36,155 nucleotides of DNA from NCBI GenBank assembly GCA_024402635.1, contig JAKSTJ010000025.1, positions 1-36,155 on the forward strand, given 5' to 3'. Below the pieces are notes generated by a model. That model worked only from the letters and a program-made list of their open reading frames with translations. It ran no database searches and was not told the DNA's origin. Every line of letters begins with the position of its first letter. Position 1 is the first letter of the stretch. Below, one piece after another: positions 22,623-30,898 of this stretch. Made by a program: the position numbers and the translations under genes. This DNA comes from Treponema sp. GTDB taxonomy: Bacteria; Spirochaetota; Spirochaetia; Treponematales; Treponemataceae.

Positions 22623-23869
22623 GTCAAACTCAGAGAGAATTATTATTAAATGGTAGAAAAATTACTTTAATTGGAACAGCTCATGTTTCATCAGAAAGTA
22701 TTAAAGAAGTTGAATCAACAATCCGGGAATTAAAACCTGATTGTGTTGCAATTGAACTTGATGAAAAACGTGCAGAATCAATTCAGAATAAAGAAAAGTA
22801 TCGTCAGCTGGATATTGTAAAAGTCTTAAAAAATCACCAGGGATTCTTACTGCTGGCAAATCTTATTCTTGCATCTTTTCAGCGTAAAATGGGAAAGACT
22901 GCAGGAGTTCAGCCAGGTGATGAAATGCTTGCTGCAATGAAAGTTTCTTCTGAACTTGGAATTCCAACTGTAATGGCAGACCGTCAGATTCAGATTACCC
23001 TTAAACGGGCATGGGCAAAAAATTCTTTCTGGGGAAAAATGAAACTTCTTTCAGCTTTGATTGCATCTGCTTTCAGTAAAGAAGAATATACTCCAGAACA
23101 GATTGAAGAAATTAAAGAACAGAACGAAATGGATTCAATGATGGCAGAACTTTCTGAAAGTATGCCGGTTGTTAAAGAAGTTTTGATTGATGAAAGAAAT
23201 GAATATCTTGCATCTAAAATCTGGTCTTCACAGGGAAACAATATTGTTGCTGTTTTAGGAGCCGGACATCTTAACGGTGTTGTAGAAAATCTTGAAAAAC
23301 TTGCAGATCAAACTTCTGCAATCGATATTGAATCTCTTGATAGTATTCCAAAAAAAGCTCCTGTTGGAAAAATTGTTGGCTGGCTTATTTCAATTGCAAT
23401 TATTGGTTTTATTGCCGCAGGATTTGTTTATGGTGGAGCTCAGCTTGGAACTCAAATGGTTTTAGCCTGGGTTTTATGGAATGGAATTCTTGCTGCGGTT
23501 GCAACTGCTATTGCCTGTGGTCATCCATTAACAATAATTGTTGCTTTTATTTCTGCTCCAATTACTTCTTTATGTCCGTTTATTGGTTGCGGATTTGTAA
23601 CAGCAATTGTTCAGGCTTTTGTTTGCAAACCTCGTGTAAAAGATATGGAAACTTTACAAGATGATGTTTCATTAAAAGGTTTCTATAAAAACAGAATTTT
23701 ACGCATTCTTTTAGTATTTGTTTTATCTTCTATCGGAAGTTCAGTTGCAACTTTTATTGGAATTGGATGGATTTCTGCTGCTTTCGGTTCTGCTTCTGCC
23801 GATATTCAGACTGTGGAAACAATTAAAGAAACTGTAGAAGAAGCAACAGAACTTTTCAAATTAAAATAA
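22619..23869 (+). CDS. TraB/PrgY-family membrane protein
   Basis: A 416-residue protein from ATG 22619. The N-terminal half has the TraB/GumN signature: ITLIGTAHVSSESIKEVESTI (about 13-33), VAIELDEKRAE, TVMADRQIQITLKRAWA and IVAVLGAGHLNGV, with conserved Glu and His residues reminiscent of the Tiki/EreA metalloprotease-like fold. The C-terminal half has four to five membrane segments. Relatives include the pheromone-shutdown protein of enterococci and archaeal and eukaryotic TRABD proteins, but the biochemical role here is not known. Coupled to the TPR lipoprotein by ATGA overlap. Confidence 0.88.
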   Translation: MSQTQRELLLNGRKITLIGTAHVSSESIKEVESTIRELKPDCVAIELDEKRAESIQNKEKYRQLDIVKVLKNHQGFLLLANLILASFQRKMGKTAGVQPGDEMLAAMKVSSELGIPTVMADRQIQITLKRAWAKNSFWGKMKLLSALIASAFSKEEYTPEQIEEIKEQNEMDSMMAELSESMPVVKEVLIDERNEYLASKIWSSQGNNIVAVLGAGHLNGVVENLEKLADQTSAIDIESLDSIPKKAPVGKIVGWLISIAIIGFIAAGFVYGGAQLGTQMVLAWVLWNGILAAVATAIACGHPLTIIVAFISAPITSLCPFIGCGFVTAIVQAFVCKPRVKDMETLQDDVSLKGFYKNRILRILLVFVLSSIGSSVATFIGIGWISAAFGSASADIQTVETIKETVEEATELFKLK

Positions 23870-23889
23870 GTTCTTACTGTTAAATAATT

Positions 23890-23930
23890 AAGGCTGTCTT
23901 TTGAATTAGTTTCATCAGGCAGCCTTTTTT
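23890..23930. terminator. Terminator between convergent genes
   Basis: AAGGCTG (23890-23896) pairs with CAGCCTT (23920-23926) followed by T runs. It serves the TraB gene and lies just beyond the stop of the minus-strand gene. Confidence 0.75.
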
Positions 23931-23931
23931 A

Positions 23932-25659
23932 TTAATATCCGTCGCTCATTTCACGGTTTGCATCTTTTTTACAAAGATCATCATAAACAAGTGAACGTTT
24001 TCTTAAATCTTCTTTCAGTTCTTTTGGGAACGGCATGTTTCTCCAGAAAATACCACGTACATCTTTATCAAGACGCTGAACTCCTGTAGATTCTTTTGTC
24101 ATCCATAAGATGTAGTCTTCAATAAAGAATTCTTTTAAGTCGCCTTTAAGTTTTAACTGTTCTACATGCTGATAGTACTGACCAGTTAAACCTTCTTCCA
24201 TCCAGTAGAATGAAGCTTTTTCTTTTGCAACCTGCCATCTTAAATCTGCAATAGCTGTTAAAACTGCAATTTTTAAATCTCTTGGATACATTGGAATTAC
24301 AATACGACCACGGCTTGTTACACGATTGTAGCGGTCAAATGGTTCCCAGCAGAATCCTCTGTCACCGTAAGTTGGTACAAGACAAATGTAAGGAACAATT
24401 CTGTTTGGAACATTTTTATGAACACGATGGAAAACACCAGGATCAATAGATTCAATCCATTTTAAAACCTGAAGAACATTTTCTCTGGTTCCAGTTCCAT
24501 TTTCTGTACAATGGTAGAATTCTCTTGTAAAAATAGGGAACTGATTACCACGTCGTCCGATTGTCATTTTTGCCATCTGACGAATTGTATCAAATTCTGT
24601 TTTAATTGCTTCTGTATCTGTAGAAACAATTTCACTGCCACCGTTTGCTTCTATTTTGTTCTGAACATTATCATAAACGCCTTTTGCTTCCTGATATTCA
24701 CTTAAAGCTTTTGAAAGTTCCTTATCATTTTTTGAAAGCTTATGCATTAAGTCTGTAATTTCAGAAAAAAGTCTTCGCTGGTTTTCAGAAAGTGCTGATT
24801 TATGTGGTTCAAGTCCCATAATTGGAGTATGATCACAAAGAATATCGAATCGGTTTTTTAATTCAATTTCCAGCATGCTTCGTTCGTTTTCTTTTATGTT
24901 AAGAATATTTTCCGAACTTTGAAGTTTTCCTGAGTTTTTAGACTGTAACTGTAAAAGTCTTGCCTGTTCTGCGCTGGCAGCCTGTTCAACAGACATAGAT
25001 GAAGTTTTTACCTGTTTCTTTTCATCAGTTGCTGAATTTGCCATTTTACCGCTGGCAATTTCTTTAAACCATTCATCAACATAAAGAATTGGTTCTCCAG
25101 TCTGATTTTCATATACAATTTTAGAAAAGTAATCTTTTTGTTCAGCCTTAAAAAGAGATGGAAGAATAATACCGAATCTCATAAGCATGCGTTTTGGCAT
25201 TGGGAGATTTGGGTCTGACATTTTTGTAGCCATTCCTCTTAAAAGTTCCCAATAGCATGTTACAATCTGCTGACGGAAAACTGCACGGTCTTTTGCATCC
25301 TGACAGGTTAAATATTTTGTAAGGACTTGATGAACACGTTGAGCCGATGCATTTTCATTTGTTAATGCAGTTTTATAATATTTAGGATCGTCATAAACGT
25401 CACTTGCTGTTTCGTTTTTTAATTTTGGAAGATCATCAAAACCTGTTTTGCTTAAATTTACTTCATGAATTGTACGAGGTTTTAGAGAAGAAGTGCTGTT
25501 ATCTTCCATTGAATAAAAGGCGGTTTTTGACATACCCATTTTTTTTGTTGGAATAGGGCTGTCTGGTAGCTTGTCGATGTCGTCTATTGAAATGGTTGTT
25601 TCTGATTCAGCATTTGCTATAAGCGCAGCAATTTCTGGGTCGATATCCATATCTGCCAT
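23932..25659 (-). CDS. Large cytoplasmic protein of unknown function
   Basis: A 575-residue protein with no signal peptide or membrane segment. The first 100 residues look disordered and acidic (MADMDIDPEIAALIANAESE). Residues about 110-210 are helical. A coiled-coil-prone stretch follows at about 225-370 (VEQAASAEQARLLQLQ, LFSEITDLMHKLSKNDKELSKALSEYQEAK). The C-terminal 200 residues are more globular (FPIFTREFYHCTENGTGTRENVLQVLKWIE, YGDRGFCWEPFDRY). I recall no named family; a spirochaete-restricted protein is my guess. AAGGAG lies before the ATG. Codon use is like that of normal chromosomal genes. Confidence 0.75.
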   Translation of the reverse strand: MADMDIDPEIAALIANAESETTISIDDIDKLPDSPIPTKKMGMSKTAFYSMEDNSTSSLKPRTIHEVNLSKTGFDDLPKLKNETASDVYDDPKYYKTALTNENASAQRVHQVLTKYLTCQDAKDRAVFRQQIVTCYWELLRGMATKMSDPNLPMPKRMLMRFGIILPSLFKAEQKDYFSKIVYENQTGEPILYVDEWFKEIASGKMANSATDEKKQVKTSSMSVEQAASAEQARLLQLQSKNSGKLQSSENILNIKENERSMLEIELKNRFDILCDHTPIMGLEPHKSALSENQRRLFSEITDLMHKLSKNDKELSKALSEYQEAKGVYDNVQNKIEANGGSEIVSTDTEAIKTEFDTIRQMAKMTIGRRGNQFPIFTREFYHCTENGTGTRENVLQVLKWIESIDPGVFHRVHKNVPNRIVPYICLVPTYGDRGFCWEPFDRYNRVTSRGRIVIPMYPRDLKIAVLTAIADLRWQVAKEKASFYWMEEGLTGQYYQHVEQLKLKGDLKEFFIEDYILWMTKESTGVQRLDKDVRGIFWRNMPFPKELKEDLRKRSLVYDDLCKKDANREMSDGY

Positions 25660-25698
25660 TAATAAATCTCCTTAGACTTTTTATTATATCATAGGTTT

Positions 25699-25737
25699 AA
25701 AAAAAATAAACTAGGAGCTTAGTTGCAACCTAGTTTA
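25699..25737 (-). terminator. Terminator of rlpA
   Basis: TAAACTAGG (25707-25715) and CCTAGTTTA (25729-25737) form a 9-bp stem. Read on the minus strand it is followed by a long T run. Confidence 0.8.
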
Positions 25738-25775
25738 CTTTGAGAATTCGGAACTTTTTTTATAATAAAACTTTT

Positions 25776-26567
25776 TTATTTTTCGCCAGCATATTCGCCA
25801 GTGATTTCAATAACGTTAGCACGTTTTCTTACAGTGTATTCTCCGAATCCCTTTTCTTTTAATTCTTTTGTTAAATTGTCAAGGTTTTCTTTCTGAACAC
25901 AACGAATTACAACTTTTGTATAACCGTTTGTTGTCTGGAATACTACATTTGTAAATCCTGATTTTAAGAGACGCTGTGCAAGTGTATTTGCATTTTCTCT
26001 GGAAGCAAATGCTCCTAACTGTACATCCCAAGAATCATCTGTAACCTGAACTGCACTTTCTGTAGTTGAAACTGGTTTTTCTGTTGTTGTAACTAAAACT
26101 GCTGCTTCTGCGGCTGCTTTTTTAGCTGCTTCTTCAGATTCAAGTTGCTGCATCATAGCTAATGCTTTTGCGGCAGTCTTAAGACTTAATTCTGTATCAG
26201 GACCACGAACAACAATTTCAATATCAACCGCTGCTGTTCCCGAACCAAACATTCCTAACTGAATAGCTGCTGCTTTTGAAAGATCAATTTCACGGTCTAA
26301 AACAAAAGGTCCACGATCATTTACGCGAACGAGAGCAGTTGCTCCTGTAGATAAGTTTGTAATCTTAAGAATTGAATCAAAAGGTAAAGATTTGTGAGCG
26401 CAAGTTAAATCATTCATGTTGAAAATTTCACCACTAGATGTAACTTTACCGTTAAAATCTTCTGCATAAAATGAAGCTGTTACATTTGATTTGTAAAGTT
26501 CATTTCCAAATAAAGGACAAAGTCCAGTTGTAAAAATAATTGTAAAAACTAAAGTTCTAAATTTCAT
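25776..26567 (-). CDS. rlpA: RlpA-like protein (DPBB plus SPOR)
   Basis: A 263-residue secreted protein with signal peptide (MKFRTLVFTIIFTTGLCPLFG). Residues about 28-120 form the double-psi beta-barrel of RlpA: ASFYAEDFNGKVTSSGEIFNM, DLTCAHKSLPFDSILKITNL and VRVNDRGPFVLDREIDLSKAAA, including the Asp of NDRGP. An Ala-rich linker leads to a SPOR domain (about 183-250, DDSWDVQLGAFASRENANTLA). In Pseudomonas RlpA is a lytic transglycosylase acting on stemless glycan at the septum. Here the SPOR domain should place it there too. It lies 39 bp downstream of the LacI-type regulator gene on the same strand; a clear Shine-Dalgarno sequence is lacking. Confidence 0.9.
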   Translation of the reverse strand: MKFRTLVFTIIFTTGLCPLFGNELYKSNVTASFYAEDFNGKVTSSGEIFNMNDLTCAHKSLPFDSILKITNLSTGATALVRVNDRGPFVLDREIDLSKAAAIQLGMFGSGTAAVDIEIVVRGPDTELSLKTAAKALAMMQQLESEEAAKKAAAEAAVLVTTTEKPVSTTESAVQVTDDSWDVQLGAFASRENANTLAQRLLKSGFTNVVFQTTNGYTKVVIRCVQKENLDNLTKELKEKGFGEYTVRKRANVIEITGEYAGEK

Positions 26568-26606
26568 ACTTTCATTTTCGGAAGTCAGAAATAAAAGTTT
26601 AGAAAT

Positions 26607-27626
26607 TTATTTTGAAATATTAGCAATAGTTCCGCCTTTAAGAAGTCGTCCGGAAATCAGTTTTGGTTTGAATTCTTCTGGTTTTGAATATTTTCCTTCT
26701 ATCTGATTAATTAAAGATTCTGCCAGACAACGGCCAATCATTTCACCATCCTGTTCATAAGTTGTAAGAGGAGGCAGCATCATAGAAGTAAGCATAATTC
26801 CATCATATCCGGCAATGCTTATATCTTTTCCTGGAGTAAGATTTCTACTGTTAATTTCTCTGATTCCACCAAGAGCGGAATAATCATCTGGGAAACAGAT
26901 ACAGGTTGGAGGTTCTGGTAAAGACAGAAGATAAGAAGTACCTTCAGCACTGGTAAAAGGATCGTGATATAAAGCTTCTACAAAATATTCTTTTGGAATT
27001 TTTATTCCGTGTTTAGCTGCTGTTTCAATAAAAATTTCTTTACGTTCTTTAGTAACGCCAGTGTCTTCTCCGTGAATCATGGCAATTTTAGTATGTCCCA
27101 TAGAAATAATATATTCCATTAATTCTGACATACCCTGTTTATTATCACTTATTACTGAAATATGATTTTTATCGTAAACATAGTCCAATGCAACAGTTGG
27201 AATTCCACTTTTAATTACTTCTGTTAAATCAGGACGATTAAAGTCTGCTGAAAGAATTACAACACCATCAAAATTTCGTCCAATAATATGCTTGTAATAA
27301 TCATAAGGCTGATTTACTGCTGGACCTGTAAATGTTAAATCGTAAGAATTGTTCTGTATAATTTCCTGAAGTCCACTAATGATTTTTGCAAAGTATTGAT
27401 GCTGGAAACCACTTCCTGTTTTATCTTCGAAAATTACGCCTATATCGTAAGTTCTGTTTGTTCTTAAAGTTCTGGCTGCAATGTTTGGATGATAGCCCAT
27501 TTCTGCTGCTTTATTCTGTATGATTGCGATTGTATCTGCGCTGATTTCGTTGCTTCCCTTAAGAGCCTTGCTTACTGTTGAAAAAGAAACATTACATTCG
27601 CGGGCTATATCTTTTAAAGTGACCAT
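26607..27626 (-). CDS. LacI-family transcriptional regulator
   Basis: A 339-residue DNA-binding protein. The helix-turn-helix (TLKDIARECNVSFSTVSKALKG, residues 3-24) and hinge (AAEMGYHPNIAARTLR) match the LacI/GalR family. The rest is a periplasmic-binding-protein-like sensor (YDIGVIFEDKTGSGF to TTYEQDGEMIGRCLAESL). The ligand is probably a sugar but cannot be read. GGAG precedes the ATG and TATAAT lies at 27643-27648 on the minus strand. A likely operator for it lies in its own upstream region at 27681-27694. It neighbours rlpA downstream and a divergent clpP. Confidence 0.92.
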   Translation of the reverse strand: MVTLKDIARECNVSFSTVSKALKGSNEISADTIAIIQNKAAEMGYHPNIAARTLRTNRTYDIGVIFEDKTGSGFQHQYFAKIISGLQEIIQNNSYDLTFTGPAVNQPYDYYKHIIGRNFDGVVILSADFNRPDLTEVIKSGIPTVALDYVYDKNHISVISDNKQGMSELMEYIISMGHTKIAMIHGEDTGVTKERKEIFIETAAKHGIKIPKEYFVEALYHDPFTSAEGTSYLLSLPEPPTCICFPDDYSALGGIREINSRNLTPGKDISIAGYDGIMLTSMMLPPLTTYEQDGEMIGRCLAESLINQIEGKYSKPEEFKPKLISGRLLKGGTIANISK

Positions 27627-27680
27627 TTTTTTCTCCAGATTGATTATACTATGGTAAAGGGAAAAGTTAAAAATCTCAAG

Positions 27681-27694
27681 CGAAATCGTTTTCG
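27681..27694. promoter_or_regulatory. Probable LacI-family operator
   Basis: CGAAATCGTTTTCG is a 14-bp palindrome with one mismatched pair and a central CG. This is the classical form of LacI/GalR sites. It lies 55 bp upstream of the regulator gene and 117 bp upstream of clpP, so it may serve autoregulation. Confidence 0.65.
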
Positions 27695-27810
27695 TAAAAT
27701 CTTTTTTTTCTATTAATAATATTCTTGAAAATGGAATAAGTTTTAACTATATTTATAGTGATACATTTTTTTATGTTTTAATTATTCAGTTATTTTTTTT
27801 AGGAGTACTC

Positions 27811-28419
27811 ATGAAATCAATTTACGTTTCCCCACGTTTTGACGAAGATGAAAAAGAAAAAGCTAAGGCTCCAAGTCCTTTTACAGAAAAATTCCTTAAA
27901 ACTCGTCAGATTATTCTTACAGGCGAAGTAAATAAAGAACTTGCTGATGAAATTGCACGTCAGCTTTTAATTCTTGATACAGAAGACGAAAAAAGTCCAA
28001 TTTATATGTATATTGACTCTCCTGGTGGTGATGTTGATGCAGGTTTCGCAATTTACGATATGATTCGTTTTGTAAAAGCTCCAGTTTATCTTGTTGGAAT
28101 GGGACTTATTGCTTCTGCCGCTACATTGATTCTTCTTGCAGTTCCAAAAGAAAGAAGAGTTGGTTTACCAAACAGCCGCTATCTTATTCATCAGCCATTA
28201 GGACAGATGCGTGGTGTTGCAACTGATATTGAAATTTATGCAAAAGATATGGAAAAAATCCGTGCAAAATTAAATAAGATTATTGCAGATGGAACAGGAA
28301 CTTCTCTCGATCAGGTTACAAAAGATACTGAAAGAGATTTCTGGCTTGATGCAGATGAAGCTGTAAAATATGGTCTTATCAGCTCAATCATATCTACAAA
28401 ATCGGATTTAATTAAATAA
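27811..28419 (+). CDS. clpP: ATP-dependent Clp protease proteolytic subunit (ClpP paralogue)
   Basis: A 202-residue serine protease subunit, with AGGAGT before the start. The triad appears intact: Ser102 in GLIASAATLI, His127 in YLIHQPL and Asp172 in KDTERDFW. The oxyanion loop SPGGDVDAG is at 70-78. The Ser motif deviates from the usual GQAASMGA, and the N-terminal 20 residues (SPRFDEDEKEKAKAPSP) are longer and charged, so this is likely a second ClpP of a two-ClpP system rather than the housekeeping one. No clpX or clpA lies beside it. The next gene begins 2 bp later. Confidence 0.88.
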   Translation: MKSIYVSPRFDEDEKEKAKAPSPFTEKFLKTRQIILTGEVNKELADEIARQLLILDTEDEKSPIYMYIDSPGGDVDAGFAIYDMIRFVKAPVYLVGMGLIASAATLILLAVPKERRVGLPNSRYLIHQPLGQMRGVATDIEIYAKDMEKIRAKLNKIIADGTGTSLDQVTKDTERDFWLDADEAVKYGLISSIISTKSDLIK

Positions 28420-28421
28420 TT

Positions 28422-29321
28422 ATGACATTCACTTTAACAGACAGTTTAATTAATGAGATTGTATCCGCTCTTGAAAACCAGGAAACAAAATTTTTATTGG
28501 ATGCGGAAACTTTACAATTTGTTGATTCTAAAACTGCTGCTAAAGATTTAATGGACAAATATTATGAATTACCTGAGTGGAGTTCTTCAGATGGTTTTAA
28601 AATAAGGGAAGATTTTGTTTCCAAATTAACTTATTCTGAAGTTAAAAGTGAATTAAAAGAAGTTCTTCATTCTGGAAGGGGGGTATTCAGAAATTTTAGA
28701 AATGTTTTAAAAAATTATCCGGAAGTTGAAAAACGATGGCATTTATACAAAAACAGAATAATGCATTCGTATATCAATGAATGGTACAACGGTTTACGTG
28801 AAATTTGGGGTCTTGAAAAATTAGACTATTTTCCTGAATCAGATGAAAATTTGATTCATGATGATTTTTCCTTTAGAAAATACAATTCAATAACAGATAA
28901 AGATTGTATAATTCTTCATGTAAACGAAACTTTTTATTCAGAACAGCAAAGTTTGCCTGATGTTTTACACTCGGCACTTTTTGAAATGTGGAAGTCTCAG
29001 TTTGAATACGCTGATACTTTTGATCAGACTGGATTTTTTTGCCAGACAATGACAGAAGATTTTGCAGGATGTATTACAGCTTCCCTTGTACAAAATACTC
29101 AGGAGCAGGTTTACAAAATAACTAGCCTTTTTGTTCCTGTACATTTCCGCGGATTAGGAATCGGCACGGAGTTAATTTCCATGTGTCTTTTAGAACTAAA
29201 AAAATGCGGAGCAAAATTTATTTTAATGCCAGAAATTATTGTTCCCGACTTTATTGAACCATTGTTACTAAGAAATGGTTTTGAAAAAATCGGATCTGGT
29301 TTTGCTGCAAAATTGCAGTAA
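28422..29321 (+). CDS. UPF0158 domain fused to GNAT acetyltransferase
   Basis: A 299-residue cytoplasmic protein in two parts. Residues about 8-125 match UPF0158: LPEWSSSDGFKIREDFVSKL, then VLHSGRGVFRNFRNVLKNYPEVEKRWHLYKN and a final EWYNGL. The usual UPF0158 core is 'LP...eGyximedFie.l...al.grgAFrrFkdvl...pelreeWyrFkd'. Residues about 150-299 form a GNAT domain with the acetyl-CoA loop VPVHFRGLGIGTELIS (R-GLGIG). The substrate is unknown. The start is 2 bp after the clpP stop and has no clear ribosome binding site, so it is coupled to clpP. The fusion is unusual to me. Confidence 0.8.
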   Translation: MTFTLTDSLINEIVSALENQETKFLLDAETLQFVDSKTAAKDLMDKYYELPEWSSSDGFKIREDFVSKLTYSEVKSELKEVLHSGRGVFRNFRNVLKNYPEVEKRWHLYKNRIMHSYINEWYNGLREIWGLEKLDYFPESDENLIHDDFSFRKYNSITDKDCIILHVNETFYSEQQSLPDVLHSALFEMWKSQFEYADTFDQTGFFCQTMTEDFAGCITASLVQNTQEQVYKITSLFVPVHFRGLGIGTELISMCLLELKKCGAKFILMPEIIVPDFIEPLLLRNGFEKIGSGFAAKLQ

Positions 29322-29347
29322 TTATTTTTTTATCAGGAGTTTTAATT

Positions 29348-30127
29348 ATGGGTTACTATAATAACAATCGTGAAAACGAAATTTCAGAAGAAAAAGCAGC
29401 AGATTTCCTTGAAAATGCTCTTAGAAGAATTGAAACAGAAGAGGATATTGATACTCTTACAAAAATGCTTAAAGTTTTCAAAAAAACAATTCCACTTACA
29501 CGTCGTAAGTATCTTACAGCTTATATGTTAAAAGAAGCTTTAAAACATTATCATTCATCTTTTACATCAAGAAACTCTCGTAATTCAAACCGTAAAGAAT
29601 CTAAAGTAAGAAATACAGAAGCTCATGAATATAAAAAAGAAATTAAAGCTAAAGTTGTTGAAGCTGTAGAAACAGTTGAAACAGAAGAAAGAGCTCGTCA
29701 TCCAAGAGTAGAAATTGATCCAGATAAAGCTACATCAATTTTTGTAAGCATTGGAAAAAATCGTCGTGTTTATCCTCGCGATTTAGTTGGTATTCTTATT
29801 GCTGTTGCAGGAATTGATCGAGATAGAATTGGTGATATTAAAGTTCTTGCAAATTATTCATTTATTCAGCTTTACACAGAAGATGCTCAGACTGCAATTG
29901 ATAAATTAAACGGTTATGATTATCGTGGAAGGAAACTTGCAGTAAGCTATTCTCGCCAGAAAGGGGATGCTGAAGATGATCTTCCAACAGACGGAAACAT
30001 CAGTTCCGGATACGAAGGAGATTATCCAACAAATGTATCTGAAGAAGTAATGGCAGCAGAAGATGCAGCAGCATACGCAGCAGCAGAAAAAGCAGCCGCA
30101 GATAAAAAACCATTTGGAAATATTTAA
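29348..30127 (+). CDS. Free-standing DbpA-type RNA-binding domain protein
   Basis: A 259-residue cytoplasmic protein, with AGGAG upstream. The N-terminal 75 residues are helical (AADFLENALRRIETEEDIDTL, YLTAYMLKEALKHYHSSF). A basic Ser/Asn/Arg stretch (TSRNSRNSNRKESK) follows. Residues about 130-205 match the DbpA RNA-binding domain (PF03880): TSIFVSIGKNRRVYPRDLVGIL, GDIKVLANYSFIQLY and YRGRKLAVSYSRQK. In DbpA/DeaD helicases this domain sits after a DEAD core, which is absent here. The tail is Ala-rich. It probably binds structured RNA; the partner helicase or target is unknown. Confidence 0.8.
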   Translation: MGYYNNNRENEISEEKAADFLENALRRIETEEDIDTLTKMLKVFKKTIPLTRRKYLTAYMLKEALKHYHSSFTSRNSRNSNRKESKVRNTEAHEYKKEIKAKVVEAVETVETEERARHPRVEIDPDKATSIFVSIGKNRRVYPRDLVGILIAVAGIDRDRIGDIKVLANYSFIQLYTEDAQTAIDKLNGYDYRGRKLAVSYSRQKGDAEDDLPTDGNISSGYEGDYPTNVSEEVMAAEDAAAYAAAEKAAADKKPFGNI

Positions 30128-30155
30128 TTTACTAAAAAAATTCTAATTTTGGTGT

Positions 30156-30200
30156 AAAATCGTCATTAAGAGATTTTTCTTTTAGTGGCGATTTTTTTTT
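30156..30200 (+). terminator. Terminator after the DbpA-domain gene
   Basis: AAAATCGTCA (30156-30165) pairs with TGGCGATTTT (30186-30195, one G-U pair), followed by a T run to 30200. It abuts the AGGAG of the next gene, and a -10-like TAAAAT (30155-30160) overlaps its left arm, so the next gene may use its own promoter. Confidence 0.7.
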
Positions 30201-30211
30201 AGGAGATTTTT

Positions 30212-30892
30212 ATGAAAGATATTCATGTTATTAGAACCGGTTTTCTTAGTGTAAATACATTGATTGTAAAATGTGGAAGCAGACATTGTTTTGTAGTAGA
30301 TCCAGCTGCCTGCAAAATGTCCGGCGATGAAAATAAAATTCTGGATTATCTCTTAGAAAAAAAACTGGAGTGTATAGGAATTGTACTGACTCACAGTCAT
30401 TTTGATCACATAACTGGAATTTACAAAATTAAAAAAGCATTTCCTAAAGCAAAAATTGCTGTTCATGAAAAAGAATTTTCTGAAATGCAAAATCTTCCAG
30501 GTCCAATGAATATTTCGGTTTTAAGTAATTTTGGTATGGGTGAAGTTTTAGATCAGCTTGCAATTCAACCATCAGCAGAAATTGCTTTAGGTAATGGAAG
30601 CAATTTGTCTTGTCTTGCAAAGGGGACAGAGGAATCTGATTTATTAAAAGATCTGGAAAACTGGAAAATCTTAAGCACACCAGGTCATACTCCAGGTTCA
30701 ATCTGTCTGTATAATGCCCAGGAAAAAATTCTGATTTCCGGAGATACTTTGTTTGATGGCGGTTATGGTCGTACAGATATGATGGGTGGCAGCGAAAGTG
30801 ATTTAATTCACAGTTTATCTTATTTACGGGAAACTATTCCTGAAGGAACAAAAGTTTATCCTGGTCACGACAATTTTGGATTTAATATATAG
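30212..30892 (+). CDS. Metallo-beta-lactamase-fold hydrolase (glyoxalase II-like)
   Basis: A 226-residue cytoplasmic metal hydrolase. Metal ligands are present in order: His61-x-His63-x-Asp65-His66 (THSHFDHITG), the later His in STPGHTPGSI, the Asp of ISGDTLFDGGYGRTDM, and the last His of VYPGHDNF. This is the YcbL/glyoxalase II-like branch. The stretch KGTEESDLLKDLENWK at about 137-152 sits just before the STPGHTPG motif. Its coding DNA contains GGGACAGAG (30623-30631), part of the dispersed word seen elsewhere, so this loop may be an insertion. AGGAG precedes the start. Confidence 0.87.
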   Translation: MKDIHVIRTGFLSVNTLIVKCGSRHCFVVDPAACKMSGDENKILDYLLEKKLECIGIVLTHSHFDHITGIYKIKKAFPKAKIAVHEKEFSEMQNLPGPMNISVLSNFGMGEVLDQLAIQPSAEIALGNGSNLSCLAKGTEESDLLKDLENWKILSTPGHTPGSICLYNAQEKILISGDTLFDGGYGRTDMMGGSESDLIHSLSYLRETIPEGTKVYPGHDNFGFNI

Positions 30893-30898
30893 AAGAAA

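Noticed and set aside
23476..23664. Cys-rich ORF (62 residues) inside the TraB-family gene
   Set aside because: It is an out-of-frame reading of membrane-segment codons with no ribosome binding site; the host frame is clearly conserved.
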